Origin: Pyxidicoccus caerfyrddinensis
GTDB taxonomy: Bacteria; Myxococcota; Myxococcia; Myxococcales; Myxococcaceae
NCBI RefSeq assembly: GCF_010894405.1
Contig: NZ_JAAIYA010000005.1
Location: forward strand, 62,001-126,000
Direction: 5' to 3'
DNA length: 64,000 nucleotides
The notes under the pieces were generated by a model, which made no database searches, had not been told where the DNA came from, and was given only the letters and a program-made list of their open reading frames with translations. The position numbers and the translations under genes are program-made. Positions 8,258 to 16,408 of this stretch are shown here, piece by piece; within the stretch, counting starts at the first letter, position 1; each line of letters starts with the position of its first letter.

Positions 8258-9925
8258 TCACCCTTCGGGAATCTCCGCGAGCTTCAGGCGCAGCGGGAGC
8301 TTCTGCCCCGCCAGGATGGGCACGGCCAGCACGCGCTTCTTCTTGTCCGGGCCGATGACGAACAGCGTGTGGTCGCCCGCCGGCAACACCACGTTGAACA
8401 GGGGCGTGCGGCCGAGCTTCTTCTTGCCGCGGTACACGTCCGCGTCCGGTGTCACCACCAGCGTCAGCTTTCCCTTGCCCCGCGCCGAGGGCTCGGTCGT
8501 CCGCTCCGTCTTCGTGCCCTTGTCCTCACGCACCGGCGGCGGAGGCTCCACCTGCGCCACCACCGTCCCCGCGTCCGGCACCGGTGTGCCCGGCTCGCGG
8601 AAGACGGGGAGCCGCGGGTCCACGAAGGTGCGCGGCTCCGGCACGGGCTCCACCGTCGCGTTGAGCACCTGCGACAGGCGCCACGCGGCGAAGCCTCCAC
8701 CCACGACGATGCCCACCAGCAGCAGTCCCCACAGCGCGTTGGACAGCCGGGAGGACTGGCTCTCCGTCTTCGCCGTATCGGCCACGGCGGACTGCTTCCC
8801 CGTCGCCCGCACGCGGCGCGACGGCTTGCGCGGCACCGCGGCGACACCGCTCTGGGGCGTGGAGTCGTCCACCCGCTCCGGCAGGTACGGCCCGTCATCC
8901 CCGCGAAGCGCGCGCTTCGCCTTGTCCACCATGGAGGTGCTCGCCGTGCCCTCCGCGCTCTCCAGCAGCGCGCGCGTGGCCGCCATCCGCTCGGCGAACA
9001 GCTCCTTCATCATCGACGCCCGGTGGTCCGAGTCCATCAGCAGCCGTCCCGCGGCCGCTTCAATCGCCCGGGCCATGTCGCGGCCGTTGAGGAAGCGCTT
9101 CTCCCGGCTGCGCTCCAGCGCCTGCATCACCACCTTGGACACGCCCTCCGGCACGTGCGGCGACACGTGCGAGGGCCAGGGGATGGGCGCCTCGAGAATC
9201 TTCACCATCTCGTCGCGCTCGTCCTTGCCGGCGAACAGGCGCGCCCCGGTGATGAGCTCGTGCATCATCACCCCCACCGAGAACAAGTCGCTGCGGCCGT
9301 CCAGCTTGTCGCCGCGCACCTGCTCGGGGGACATGTACCCGGTGGTGCCCTTCACTGTGCCCGCGCTGGTGCGCTCCAGGCTGCCCTTCGCCTTGGCGAT
9401 GCCGAAGTCGAGCAGCTTCACCACGCCGTCGTACGTCACCATGACGTTCTTCTGCGCGACGTCGCGGTGGATGACGGGGCTGGCCTCTCCCGAGGGCGCG
9501 GTGAAGGTGTGCGCGTAGTGCAGCGCCATGCAGACGTCGCGCGCCACCGACAGCGTGAAGCCGATGGGCATCGCCTCCTTGCGGCGCAGGCAGGCCCCGG
9601 TGATTTGGTTCAGGTTCTGCCCGGCGATGAACTCCATGGCCAGGTAGAGGCCGTCGTCCTCCTGCCCCAGGTCGAACACCTGCGCGATGTTGGGGTGGTT
9701 GAAGGCCGCGGTGATGCGCGCCTCGTCGAGGAACATGCGCTCGAACTGCGCGTTGTCCCGCACGTCCGGGAGGATGCGCTTGATGACCACGTACTTGCGG
9801 AAGCCACCCGGACCCGAGGTGAAACCGAGGAACAACTCGGCCATGCCACCCACGGACAGCTGGGTGACGACCTCGTACTTTCCGATGCGCTCGCCCCGAT
9901 ACAAGTCGATGCGGAAACCCTCCAC
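8258..9925 (-). CDS. membrane Ser/Thr protein kinase with C-terminal PEGA-like domain
   Basis: A 555-residue Hanks-type kinase. Catalytic features: Gly loop QLSVGGMAELFLG, ATP lysine in VVIKRIL (about 49), catalytic loop HRDVAQKN (about 153), DFG (about 173), and activation segment ending GYMSPEQ. A linker rich in charged residues leads to one transmembrane helix (about 397-416, LWGLLLVGIVVGGGFAAW). A Pro-rich spacer and a periplasmic PEGA-like beta domain (about 480-550, LVVTPDADVYRGKKKLGRTP) follow. The topology suggests envelope sensing with cytoplasmic phosphorylation. The GTG at 9925 is the likeliest start, since GGGAG lies about 9 bases upstream; another GTG lies 9 codons earlier. The family is expanded in myxobacteria; the targets are unknown. 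Confidence 0.88.
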   Translation of the reverse strand: MEGFRIDLYRGERIGKYEVVTQLSVGGMAELFLGFTSGPGGFRKYVVIKRILPDVRDNAQFERMFLDEARITAAFNHPNIAQVFDLGQEDDGLYLAMEFIAGQNLNQITGACLRRKEAMPIGFTLSVARDVCMALHYAHTFTAPSGEASPVIHRDVAQKNVMVTYDGVVKLLDFGIAKAKGSLERTSAGTVKGTTGYMSPEQVRGDKLDGRSDLFSVGVMMHELITGARLFAGKDERDEMVKILEAPIPWPSHVSPHVPEGVSKVVMQALERSREKRFLNGRDMARAIEAAAGRLLMDSDHRASMMKELFAERMAATRALLESAEGTASTSMVDKAKRALRGDDGPYLPERVDDSTPQSGVAAVPRKPSRRVRATGKQSAVADTAKTESQSSRLSNALWGLLLVGIVVGGGFAAWRLSQVLNATVEPVPEPRTFVDPRLPVFREPGTPVPDAGTVVAQVEPPPPVREDKGTKTERTTEPSARGKGKLTLVVTPDADVYRGKKKLGRTPLFNVVLPAGDHTLFVIGPDKKKRVLAVPILAGQKLPLRLKLAEIPEG

Positions 9926-10040
9926 CAGCGCCCCGCTCCCGGGGACCCTCACCGTTACGGACGATAACAGGCTTGTAGGGGGCGGACGTCCCGTGAGAAT
10001 CCGCCGGCACGCCCGGTGGGCCCCGCATCCACGCATTGCC

Positions 10041-10289
10041 TGTGGATGGCCTGTGGACAGTGGGGGTGGGGTTGTGGAGAAGCGGGGGCGTGGATCAACA
10101 CCTGTGGGAGCCCGGGGGAAACCTCCAGTTTACCCACATGTAGCAGCGCGCGAATTCCTGAGTCATCTCGCGAGCTTGCTGACTTGTCCCCAAGTCTGGG
10201 GTCCCTGCTTCTACTACCGTTAGATCAATACCTCTATGAACCTATAGAAGAAGCAGTCGGCGGGTGGGGACAATGCCCCCTGTGGATGC
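10041..10289. other. cluster of DnaA-box-like sites, origin-like intergenic region
   Basis: The 394-bp gap between divergent genes (9926-10319) holds six 9-mers that match the DnaA box TTATCCACA (or its complement) at 7 or 8 of 9 positions. They are TGTGGATGG (10041), TGTGGACAG (10052), TGTGGAGAA (10073, 8/9), CGTGGATCA (10089), TTACCCACA (10130, 8/9) and TGTGGATGC (10281). An AT-rich stretch lies between the last two (about 10200-10255), like a DNA-unwinding element. No dnaA, dnaN, rpmH or parAB gene is next to it, so it could also be a DnaA-binding reservoir or chance. No start-proximal promoter elements were clear. Confidence 0.35.
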
Positions 10290-10319
10290 GGTGAGACAGG
10301 GCTGTAGAGTGCCAGGCCG

Positions 10320-11132
10320 GTGCGTGCCCTCATCCTTCCGCTCTGGCTGTGCGCGGCTTCGGCCTGGGGCGCGGAGCCTCCGCTGACGCGGGCCGAGCAG
10401 GCCTTCGACGCGTTGGAGTTCGATGCCGCCGCCGAGGCCTACCAGGAGGCCCTGGCTGCCCCTGGGAGCCGCGCGGAGCGGCTGAAGGCATGGGAGGGGC
10501 TGGCACTGGCCCGCGCCTTCATGGGGCAGCCCCAGGAGGCCCAGGCGGCCTTCGAGGTGTTGCTGGTGCTGGACCCGGACGCGCGGGTGCAGGCGTCGCT
10601 GGGGCCGAAGATTCGCGCTCCGTATGAGGCGGCACGCAAGGCGCTCGACGGCCAGCGGCCCGTACTGACGGTGACGCGCGCGAAGGATGGGCGGGTGGTG
10701 GCGACGCTGGAGCAGCCCCGGCCGGTGGCGGTGGAGCTGCTCGTGGCGGTGCGGCAGCCGGGCGCGGCGGGCTTCAGCGCGGCGGTGGGGAAGCCGCCCG
10801 GGCCGGTGGCGGTGAAGGCGGCTCCGGAGCGCGCGGTGGAGGCCTATGCCATGGCACGTGACAGCGGCGGTGCCGTGCTGTTCGAGCAGGGCAGCATGCG
10901 GGCGCCGCTGCGGTTCGATGCCCCGGCGGCACCTCCGCCAGCGGTAGCAGCGGCGCTCGACGTGGCACCTCCGGGAGTGGAGGAGCAGGTGGAGGAGGGG
11001 CGTCCGGTCTGGCCCTTCGTGGTGGGCGGCGTGGGACTCGCGGCGGCCGCGGGCGTGGTGCTGGGCGTGGTGCTCAGCCGGCCAGAGTCGCTCGCACTGC
11101 CTCCGGCGGACCGGACGGAGCAACTGCCATGA
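10320..11132 (+). CDS. exported TPR-like protein with C-terminal membrane anchor
   Basis: A 270-residue protein of unknown function, read from GTG 10320. A short signal peptide (RALILPLWLCAASAWGA) is followed by a helical TPR-like part (about 19-105; ALEFDAAAEAYQEALAAPG and LALARAFMGQPQEAQAAFEV are typical TPR turns). A beta-rich Ala/Val/Pro region follows, and one transmembrane helix near the C-terminus (about 232-252, FVVGGVGLAAAAGVVLGVVL) ends in a short tail. This layout is common among myxobacterial envelope proteins paired with a Cys-rich lipoprotein. The next gene begins inside its stop codon (ATGA), so the two are translationally coupled. Confidence 0.7.
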   Translation: MRALILPLWLCAASAWGAEPPLTRAEQAFDALEFDAAAEAYQEALAAPGSRAERLKAWEGLALARAFMGQPQEAQAAFEVLLVLDPDARVQASLGPKIRAPYEAARKALDGQRPVLTVTRAKDGRVVATLEQPRPVAVELLVAVRQPGAAGFSAAVGKPPGPVAVKAAPERAVEAYAMARDSGGAVLFEQGSMRAPLRFDAPAAPPPAVAAALDVAPPGVEEQVEEGRPVWPFVVGGVGLAAAAGVVLGVVLSRPESLALPPADRTEQLP

Positions 11133-12046
11133 ATGGGTGCGGCACGGCTTCGCGAGCCCTCTCCTCAATATGGGTCTCACGGCTGCTCGCCCTCGCCGTG
11201 CTGTTGGTGCTGAGCGCGTGCGAGGAGACCCCGACGCTGGTGGCACCGGACCTGTGCGCGAGCGTGTCCTGCCCGGGCGGACAGACGTGCGTGGAGGGCA
11301 GATGCCTCGCCACCACGTGCCGGGGCCTGGCCTGCGGCGCGGGCCAGGTGTGCGAGCAGGGCGCGTGCGTGGAGCCCGCGTGTCTCGGCGTGACGTGCCA
11401 GCCCGGCGAGCGGTGCCGGCAGGGTGCCTGTGGCCGGGTGGGCTGCGGCTCCGGCGTGGCGTGCTTCCCGACGGAGCGCTGCGTGGACTCGGCATGCGCG
11501 TATGACACTTGTCTCGGTGTTGCATGTCCGCAGTCCACGGTGTGCCGGCCGGGCGGCGTGTGCCGGAGTGTCGCGTGCACCGGCGGCTTCGACTGCGAGC
11601 CCGACGAGCGCTGCGGCAGTGACGGCCGCTGCGTGCCGGCCTCCGGCTGCGCGGCGGTGCTCTGCCCGTCCCAGCAGGTGTGCCGTGACGGCATGTGCTC
11701 GGCGCTGGGCTGCTCCACCGACCCGGACTGCGGCGCGGGCGAGACGTGCCGCGGCGGCACCTGCCTGCCCGTCACCGATGCATGCTCCACCGTGCCCGCG
11801 TGCCCCTCCGGCCAGGTGTGCCGCACGGGCGCATGCCAGGAGGTGACGTGCGGAGTGGGGCGGCCGTGCCAGGGACTCGAAGGCTGCCGCTCCGGACGCT
11901 GCGAGGGCCCCGTGCGCCATGAGGCCCAGGGTGTGGCACCGGCCGGCGCCGTGCTGCCGTCGGGACGTGGCAGTGTGGGCGGCGGCATCGGCGGAGGGCC
12001 GATGCGCGGACCCACGCACACGCTCTATCCCGGCGTCGTTCCCTAG
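11129..12046 (+). CDS. Cys-rich repeat lipoprotein
   Basis: A 305-residue lipoprotein. The signal sequence ends in VLLVLSAC (Cys31). The mature chain is a run of about ten short modules of 20-25 residues. Each has four cysteines in the pattern CxxxxCxxGxxCxxGxC (for example CASVSCPGGQTCVEGRC), which resembles EGF/Dickkopf-like disulfide knots. The last 45 residues are Gly/Pro-rich and lack cysteines. Such proteins are abundant on myxobacterial surfaces and are presumed structural or adhesive; no enzyme motif is present. Coupled to the preceding TPR/anchor gene by a 4-bp ATGA overlap, so the two products probably work together in the envelope. Confidence 0.75.
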   Translation: MNGCGTASRALSSIWVSRLLALAVLLVLSACEETPTLVAPDLCASVSCPGGQTCVEGRCLATTCRGLACGAGQVCEQGACVEPACLGVTCQPGERCRQGACGRVGCGSGVACFPTERCVDSACAYDTCLGVACPQSTVCRPGGVCRSVACTGGFDCEPDERCGSDGRCVPASGCAAVLCPSQQVCRDGMCSALGCSTDPDCGAGETCRGGTCLPVTDACSTVPACPSGQVCRTGACQEVTCGVGRPCQGLEGCRSGRCEGPVRHEAQGVAPAGAVLPSGRGSVGGGIGGGPMRGPTHTLYPGVVP

Positions 12047-12080
12047 CGGCAGCGTGAGTCGCCGCGGCGCGAGTCGCCGC

Positions 12081-12377
12081 TCAGGCAAGCGCGGCGCGCA
12101 GGCGCTCCAGCAATCGGGGCAGCTTGTGCAGCAGCTCGCGGTCCATGTTCTCCAGCGCGCCGCGGAGGATGGCGAGGTCATCCGCCTCGCGCTCCGCGTG
12201 CACCATGCGCTGGAGCCCTCGCAGGCGCTGGTTGCGGAGCACCAGGCTGTCCAGCGTGTCCTCCAGCTCCTCGGACAGTTGTGGGTGCAGCTCGAGGTCG
12301 CGGCCGATCAGCTCTCGGAGCTGCTCCACCAGGTACGTCAGGTCCCAGGATTCTTCGTATCCAGCCCGGCGTGACAT
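12081..12377 (-). CDS. small acidic helical protein, unknown
   Basis: A 98-residue protein with no signal peptide or membrane segment. It is almost entirely charged heptad-like helix (YLVEQLRELIGRDLELHPQL, EELEDTLDSLVLRNQRLRGL), suggesting a coiled-coil or helical bundle. I do not recognise a family. It follows another small gene on the same strand with a 28-bp gap, so the two may be an operon. Confidence 0.55.
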   Translation of the reverse strand: MSRRAGYEESWDLTYLVEQLRELIGRDLELHPQLSEELEDTLDSLVLRNQRLRGLQRMVHAEREADDLAILRGALENMDRELLHKLPRLLERLRAALA

Positions 12378-12405
12378 CTAAAGCAACCCGTCGCGTGCCA
12401 CCGGC

Positions 12406-12696
12406 TCAAGCCAGTGCGCGGGCGCGGACGAGCCCGGCGAGGGTGAGGCGCGAGCGCGCAGGGTCCAACTCCACGCTCACCTGGCAGCCCGCCAGGTCCA
12501 GCCGCAGCGTGTAGGGCGCCGAGGAAGGCAGCAGGTTCCGTTCCTGGTGTGCAAGTGCGGCCATGCGGAACAGCTCGGCGAGCAGCTCCTGCCGGGCCTC
12601 CGGCGGCAAGCCATCCACCGTGGCCTGCAGTCCACGTGGGATGAGCACGGTGAAAGCCTGCGACGACGTGCCAGCAGAGGATTCGGCGGAGATCAT
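12406..12696 (-). CDS. small hypothetical protein
   Basis: A 96-residue protein from ATG 12696; the ribosome site is weak (GGGGCGGGGC just upstream), so the start is uncertain. The sequence alternates beta strands and helices (SSQAFTVLIPRGL, PPEARQELLAELFRMAALAH, YTLRLDLAGCQVSVELDP). No family recognised. Codon bias and the downstream co-directional small gene support it. The 218 bases upstream hold no other gene and should carry its promoter. Confidence 0.5.
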   Translation of the reverse strand: MISAESSAGTSSQAFTVLIPRGLQATVDGLPPEARQELLAELFRMAALAHQERNLLPSSAPYTLRLDLAGCQVSVELDPARSRLTLAGLVRARALA

Positions 12697-12914
12697 GCCC
12701 CGCCCCGGTTGCCAGAACCGTACCCCCGTGCAGCCGAACCATTCCGGGCGGTTGCGGAGGCTCGACACGGACCCACCTGAAAAAATCACTGGTACATCCA
12801 GGCACAGCCCTGAACTCTTTGAAGTCCCCGCTGTGGCTCCAGGTGGGAGCGCCTCGTCCGCACTTCTCGCGTGGAGCCTGTCTCGTGGTGCGCGCGGGCC
12901 TGCCCTGGAGGGCG

Positions 12915-14012
12915 TCAGGGGATACGGCAGCAGATGGCGTAGGCGGTAGGCGCTGGCACACCTGTCGTGCTGTTGCGGCACCTGTAGCCCGGGCCGCCCG
13001 TGGAGACGGCGCCGCTGTCCAGCGTGACTCCCACGGGCATGAAGCTCACGCCGCCGGGGCCCTCCAGGTTGCCGCAGCCGCCTCCGTTGAGCTGCTCGCC
13101 AGAGGCACACCACGCGACGGACGCCTGGCTGTCCCCCGAGTCATTGCCCGCAGCCTGGCGGTACGTGCACGCCAGCACGGGCTTCGCGTGCGAGTGGTCC
13201 GCGCGCGCGGAGCTGCGCAAGGTGCCGTTGTTACCGCCAGCGGTGGCGAAGGTGACGCTCACGGTGGGCGGGGTGCCGGTGCTGACGGACAAGCCGTCCC
13301 CGAAGGTGGGGGCCGGCGTGTCGAGCTTCGCCTTGTCCGCGGCGGACATGAAGCCCGCGGCGGTCGTCGTGGCCGAGGCGTGGGCATGGTCCCAACGGGC
13401 GACGGTGCGCGAGGTGCCGTTGTTCCCGCCAGAGGTGGTGAAGGCGACGCGCACGTTGAGCGGCGTGCCGCTGGCGGCGAGGCCGTCGCCGTAGGTGGGC
13501 GCGGGCTCGTCCAGCTTCGCCTTGTCGGCGGCGGACAGGAAGCCGTCCGAGGTAGGCGTGGCGGCGGGGTGGTCGTGGTTGGCGTTGGCGAAGGTGGTGG
13601 CGGTGCGGCCGTCGAGGAGGTGGCTCTCCTGCGCGCGCAGGGCGAAGGGCACGGAGGCCATCTGCAGGCGCGGGGTGAGCTCCGACTGGCCGGTGAGGGC
13701 GACGCCGAGGAAGAGCGAGCTGCCCTCCGTCAGCTCGTAGCGCAGCGGCTGCACGGAGCCGAGCACCACCGCGTAGTAGCCATTCGTCACCTGGACGGAG
13801 GGCAGGCGCTCCTGCCACAGGGGCGAGCCGCCGGCAGGCGTGGCGTAGAGGGAGAAGGTGAGGTCCTGCGGCGTGTTCTCCGGCGTGCCGTCCGCGCGCA
13901 CGAGGCGACCCTGGAAGGCCAGGGTGCGCGGCACGTCCTCCGCGGCGCGGGAGGCGGGCGCGGCGAGCAGGACGAGCAGGGCGAGCACGAAGGCGGAGCG
14001 AAGGGCGGACAT
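12915..14012 (-). CDS. secreted protein with phage-tail-like repeats
   Basis: A 365-residue exported protein (signal peptide ALRSAFVLALLVLLAAPASRA). Residues 25-130 form a domain found in front of tail-fibre-like regions (LAFQGRLVRADGTP, LTFSLYATPAGGSPLW, LQMASVPFALRAQ). Then come three copies of an NHDHPAAT/WDHAHASAT/ADHSHAKP His-rich turn, two of which lead into GF[LM]SAADKAKLD, a motif typical of phage tail fibres and collars. Spacing between these copies is about 55 residues. The C-terminal 90 residues contain six cysteines (ACTYRQ, WCASGEQ, GGCGNL, YRCRNS, ICCRIP), probably disulfide-bonded. A trimeric, fibrous surface protein is the best guess. Confidence 0.7.
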   Translation of the reverse strand: MSALRSAFVLALLVLLAAPASRAAEDVPRTLAFQGRLVRADGTPENTPQDLTFSLYATPAGGSPLWQERLPSVQVTNGYYAVVLGSVQPLRYELTEGSSLFLGVALTGQSELTPRLQMASVPFALRAQESHLLDGRTATTFANANHDHPAATPTSDGFLSAADKAKLDEPAPTYGDGLAASGTPLNVRVAFTTSGGNNGTSRTVARWDHAHASATTTAAGFMSAADKAKLDTPAPTFGDGLSVSTGTPPTVSVTFATAGGNNGTLRSSARADHSHAKPVLACTYRQAAGNDSGDSQASVAWCASGEQLNGGGCGNLEGPGGVSFMPVGVTLDSGAVSTGGPGYRCRNSTTGVPAPTAYAICCRIP

Positions 14013-14194
14013 GGAGACGGCTCCAGGTGGGAGGCGCTGCCCAGTCTACAGGGTGCACCGTTCAGCAGCCGAAACGCATGTCGTCGTGGGAGGGCGGCGG
14101 AGGGCGGCTGGCCGACAGCGGGGGCGCTTCCGGGGTGCCCCCCTCGCATCCTTCCCTCGCGAGGGTTATATGCGACCTCTCCGGGGAGGCACCC

Positions 14195-16372
14195 ATGGCG
14201 CGCGCGATGAGAGCAGGCGGGGTGGGGCGGACGGTCATCCTGCTGGCGGTGGTGCTCGGGGCGGGCCTGGCCTGCCGGGAGAAGCCATTGGTCGGCGCCG
14301 TGGGGCGGCTGCGGCTGTCCCAGGAGCGCGTGGAGTTTCCCGCCGCGTACCCCGGCACCACACGTGATGCCGAGGTGCGGGTGGTGAATGGCGGCCGCGC
14401 GCCGCTGGACGTCACCTGGACGGAGGTGACGGGGCCCTTCTCGCTGAGGGACGTGCTGCCCGTGCGCGTGGAGGCGGGCGAGGTGCCGGTGCGCCTGCGC
14501 TTCTCGCCCTCGGTGGCGGGCACGTACGAAGTCACGGTGACGGGCACGGCTTCCGACGGCGGCCGCGTGGACCTGGTGCTCGTGGCCGAGGCGAAGCCGA
14601 TTCCCGACTGCTTCACACCGGTGACATGCACCACGGCCACCTTCGATGTGAACACCGAGCAGTGCGTGGAGACGGTGCTGCCGGACGGCACCGCGTGCGA
14701 CCCGGGCAATGCGTGCCTCACCGATGCCACCTGCCAGGCGGGCCGGTGCAAGGGCAGCGAGCGCAAGTGCGACGATGGCAATGCCTGCACCACGGACGTG
14801 TGCCACGCGCTGGATGGCTGCCAGACGGTGCCGGCGCCTCCGTGTCCGGGGGAGGGGAAGTGCAGGGTGGGCACGTGCGACCCGGTGAAGGGCTGCGGCC
14901 TGGCGCCCGCGCCGGATGGCACCTTCTGCGGCTCGGCGCGCGGGTGTGATGCCGCGGACGTGTGCGTGGAGGGCCGGTGCGCGCGCAGGGATTTGCCGGA
15001 CGGCTTCGTGTGCGCGAGCGCCAGCCCGTGCCAGGGCGAGGGCCGCTGCAACGGCCCGGTGTGCGAGCGCCCCGAAGGGATACAGCTGGCGGCGGACTGG
15101 AGCTACGACGCGCGGGCCGACGGTCAGGCTCTGCACGACATGCTGGTGGGGCCCGAGGGCGACGTGACGCTGTCGGGCTTCTACGCCGCGCCGCTGCTGG
15201 ACGCCGCGGGCGACAGGCCGGTGCGCTCTTCCGATGCGGCGCGGCGCTGCATGCTGTGGAACGACCGGCTCTTGTGCATGGACCTGCCGCAGGACGGCAC
15301 GGTGTCGCTGCTGGAGCGCTCCACGGGTGCGCCGCGGTGGACCTTCACGCTGGCCCAGGCGCGGCCGGACTTCGCGCAGAAGACGCTGACGCTCTTCCTG
15401 GCGCGGCTGGCGGTGATGGCGCCGGACCGGCTGGCCGCCCTCTTCGAGGCGTACCCCGCCGGGCAGGCTCGCGACACGCTGTGCCGCATGTACTTCCTGG
15501 TGGTGCTGGATGCCTTCGGCCGCATGGTGTCCGCGCAGGAGCTGACGGACCCGCTGCTCGACGAGTGCAACCACCCGCACCCCTTCGGCCTCGCGTCGGA
15601 CGTGGTGGGGGACCTGTACGTGGCCTTCTCCAAGACGACGAACGTGGGGGCGCCGCTGCAGCCGGGGGCGCCCACGTTGATGATGGCGTTCTCCTCGGAT
15701 GGGGTGCCGCGCTGGAAGAAGCTGGAGCCCTTCCGTGCCGGTGAGCTGGCGGTGGTGAACGGGCTGCTGATGCCCGAGCACGGCACGCAGGCACTGAGCG
15801 CGGTGGACGGCACGCCGCTGGGCTCCATTCCCCAGGAGTTCGGCCGTCTGGTGGCCACGCGCGAAGTGGTGGTGCCGAGCGCGCCGGGCACCTCGCTGAA
15901 CCCCGGCGGTGGAGCCGCCACCGTGACGGAGCTGAAGGGCTACGGGCTGTCGTCGCTGGGGCCGGTGTGGACGTACACGCTGAAGGCGGGGCAGAGCCTG
16001 GGCACCAAGGAGCTGCGGCTGGCCACGTGGCCGGTGGGTGAGGGCCTGCCGCCGGACACGCTGGTGCTCACCACCGCGGTGGGCAACAACCAGCGACTGT
16101 TGGTGGGCGTGAATGCGAAGGACGGGAGCGAGGCGTTCCAGTGCCCGCTCGCGTACACGCCGCGCACGGTGCCGCAGCTGCTGGAGCTGGCACCGGGGGC
16201 GCTGATGCTGATGGAGGGTGCCTCCACCTGCGGCGAGTGCGACCCGCCGTTCGCCTACAGCCAGGCGCGCTTCCTGCGCTTCTCCATGCCCGGGCTGCTG
16301 CCTGCGAACGAGCCGTGGCCGGGCACCTTCGGCGGACCGGGGCACGGCCACCACGAGAACCGGGTGCGCTGA
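14195..16372 (+). CDS. large lipoprotein with Ig-like, Cys-rich and propeller-like parts
   Basis: A 725-residue lipoprotein. ATG 14195 follows GGGGAGG by 5 bases; the signal sequence ends in VLGAGLAC. Residues 30-130 resemble an ASPM-SPD-2-Hydin/DUF1573-type immunoglobulin-like domain (RLRLSQERVEFPAAYPGTTR, LRFSPSVAGTYEVTVTG). Residues 135-290 are a Cys-rich stretch with repeated CDDGNACTTDVCHALDGC-like modules, a pattern common in myxobacterial secreted proteins. Residues 300-725 look like a PQQ/WD-type beta-propeller (LHDMLVGPEGDVTLSGFY, PRWTFTLAQA, VPRWKKLEPF, VWTYTLKAGQ). No catalytic residues could be assigned. Probably a surface binding or structural protein. Confidence 0.7.
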   Translation: MARAMRAGGVGRTVILLAVVLGAGLACREKPLVGAVGRLRLSQERVEFPAAYPGTTRDAEVRVVNGGRAPLDVTWTEVTGPFSLRDVLPVRVEAGEVPVRLRFSPSVAGTYEVTVTGTASDGGRVDLVLVAEAKPIPDCFTPVTCTTATFDVNTEQCVETVLPDGTACDPGNACLTDATCQAGRCKGSERKCDDGNACTTDVCHALDGCQTVPAPPCPGEGKCRVGTCDPVKGCGLAPAPDGTFCGSARGCDAADVCVEGRCARRDLPDGFVCASASPCQGEGRCNGPVCERPEGIQLAADWSYDARADGQALHDMLVGPEGDVTLSGFYAAPLLDAAGDRPVRSSDAARRCMLWNDRLLCMDLPQDGTVSLLERSTGAPRWTFTLAQARPDFAQKTLTLFLARLAVMAPDRLAALFEAYPAGQARDTLCRMYFLVVLDAFGRMVSAQELTDPLLDECNHPHPFGLASDVVGDLYVAFSKTTNVGAPLQPGAPTLMMAFSSDGVPRWKKLEPFRAGELAVVNGLLMPEHGTQALSAVDGTPLGSIPQEFGRLVATREVVVPSAPGTSLNPGGGAATVTELKGYGLSSLGPVWTYTLKAGQSLGTKELRLATWPVGEGLPPDTLVLTTAVGNNQRLLVGVNAKDGSEAFQCPLAYTPRTVPQLLELAPGALMLMEGASTCGECDPPFAYSQARFLRFSMPGLLPANEPWPGTFGGPGHGHHENRVR

Positions 16373-16373
16373 A

Positions 16374-16397
16374 GAGGGAGGCCGGGGTGCCTCCCTC
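16374..16397. terminator. hairpin between converging genes
   Basis: Perfect 9-bp stem GAGGGAGGC/GCCTCCCTC with a 6-nt loop, immediately after the stop of the rightward lipoprotein gene and 11 bp before the stop of the leftward TPR gene. No T-run. Confidence 0.5.
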
Positions 16398-16408
16398 CGG
16401 GGTGAAGC

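Noticed and set aside
7481..9967. A long rightward open frame over gshB and the kinase
   Set aside because: It is antisense to two clear genes, has the Arg/His/Ala-rich composition of a GC-rich shadow frame and no domain.
13787..16354. An 855-codon leftward open frame opposite the large lipoprotein gene
   Set aside because: Composition is Arg/His/Gln-rich with no motif, and the opposite strand has a signal peptide, Cys modules and good codon bias.
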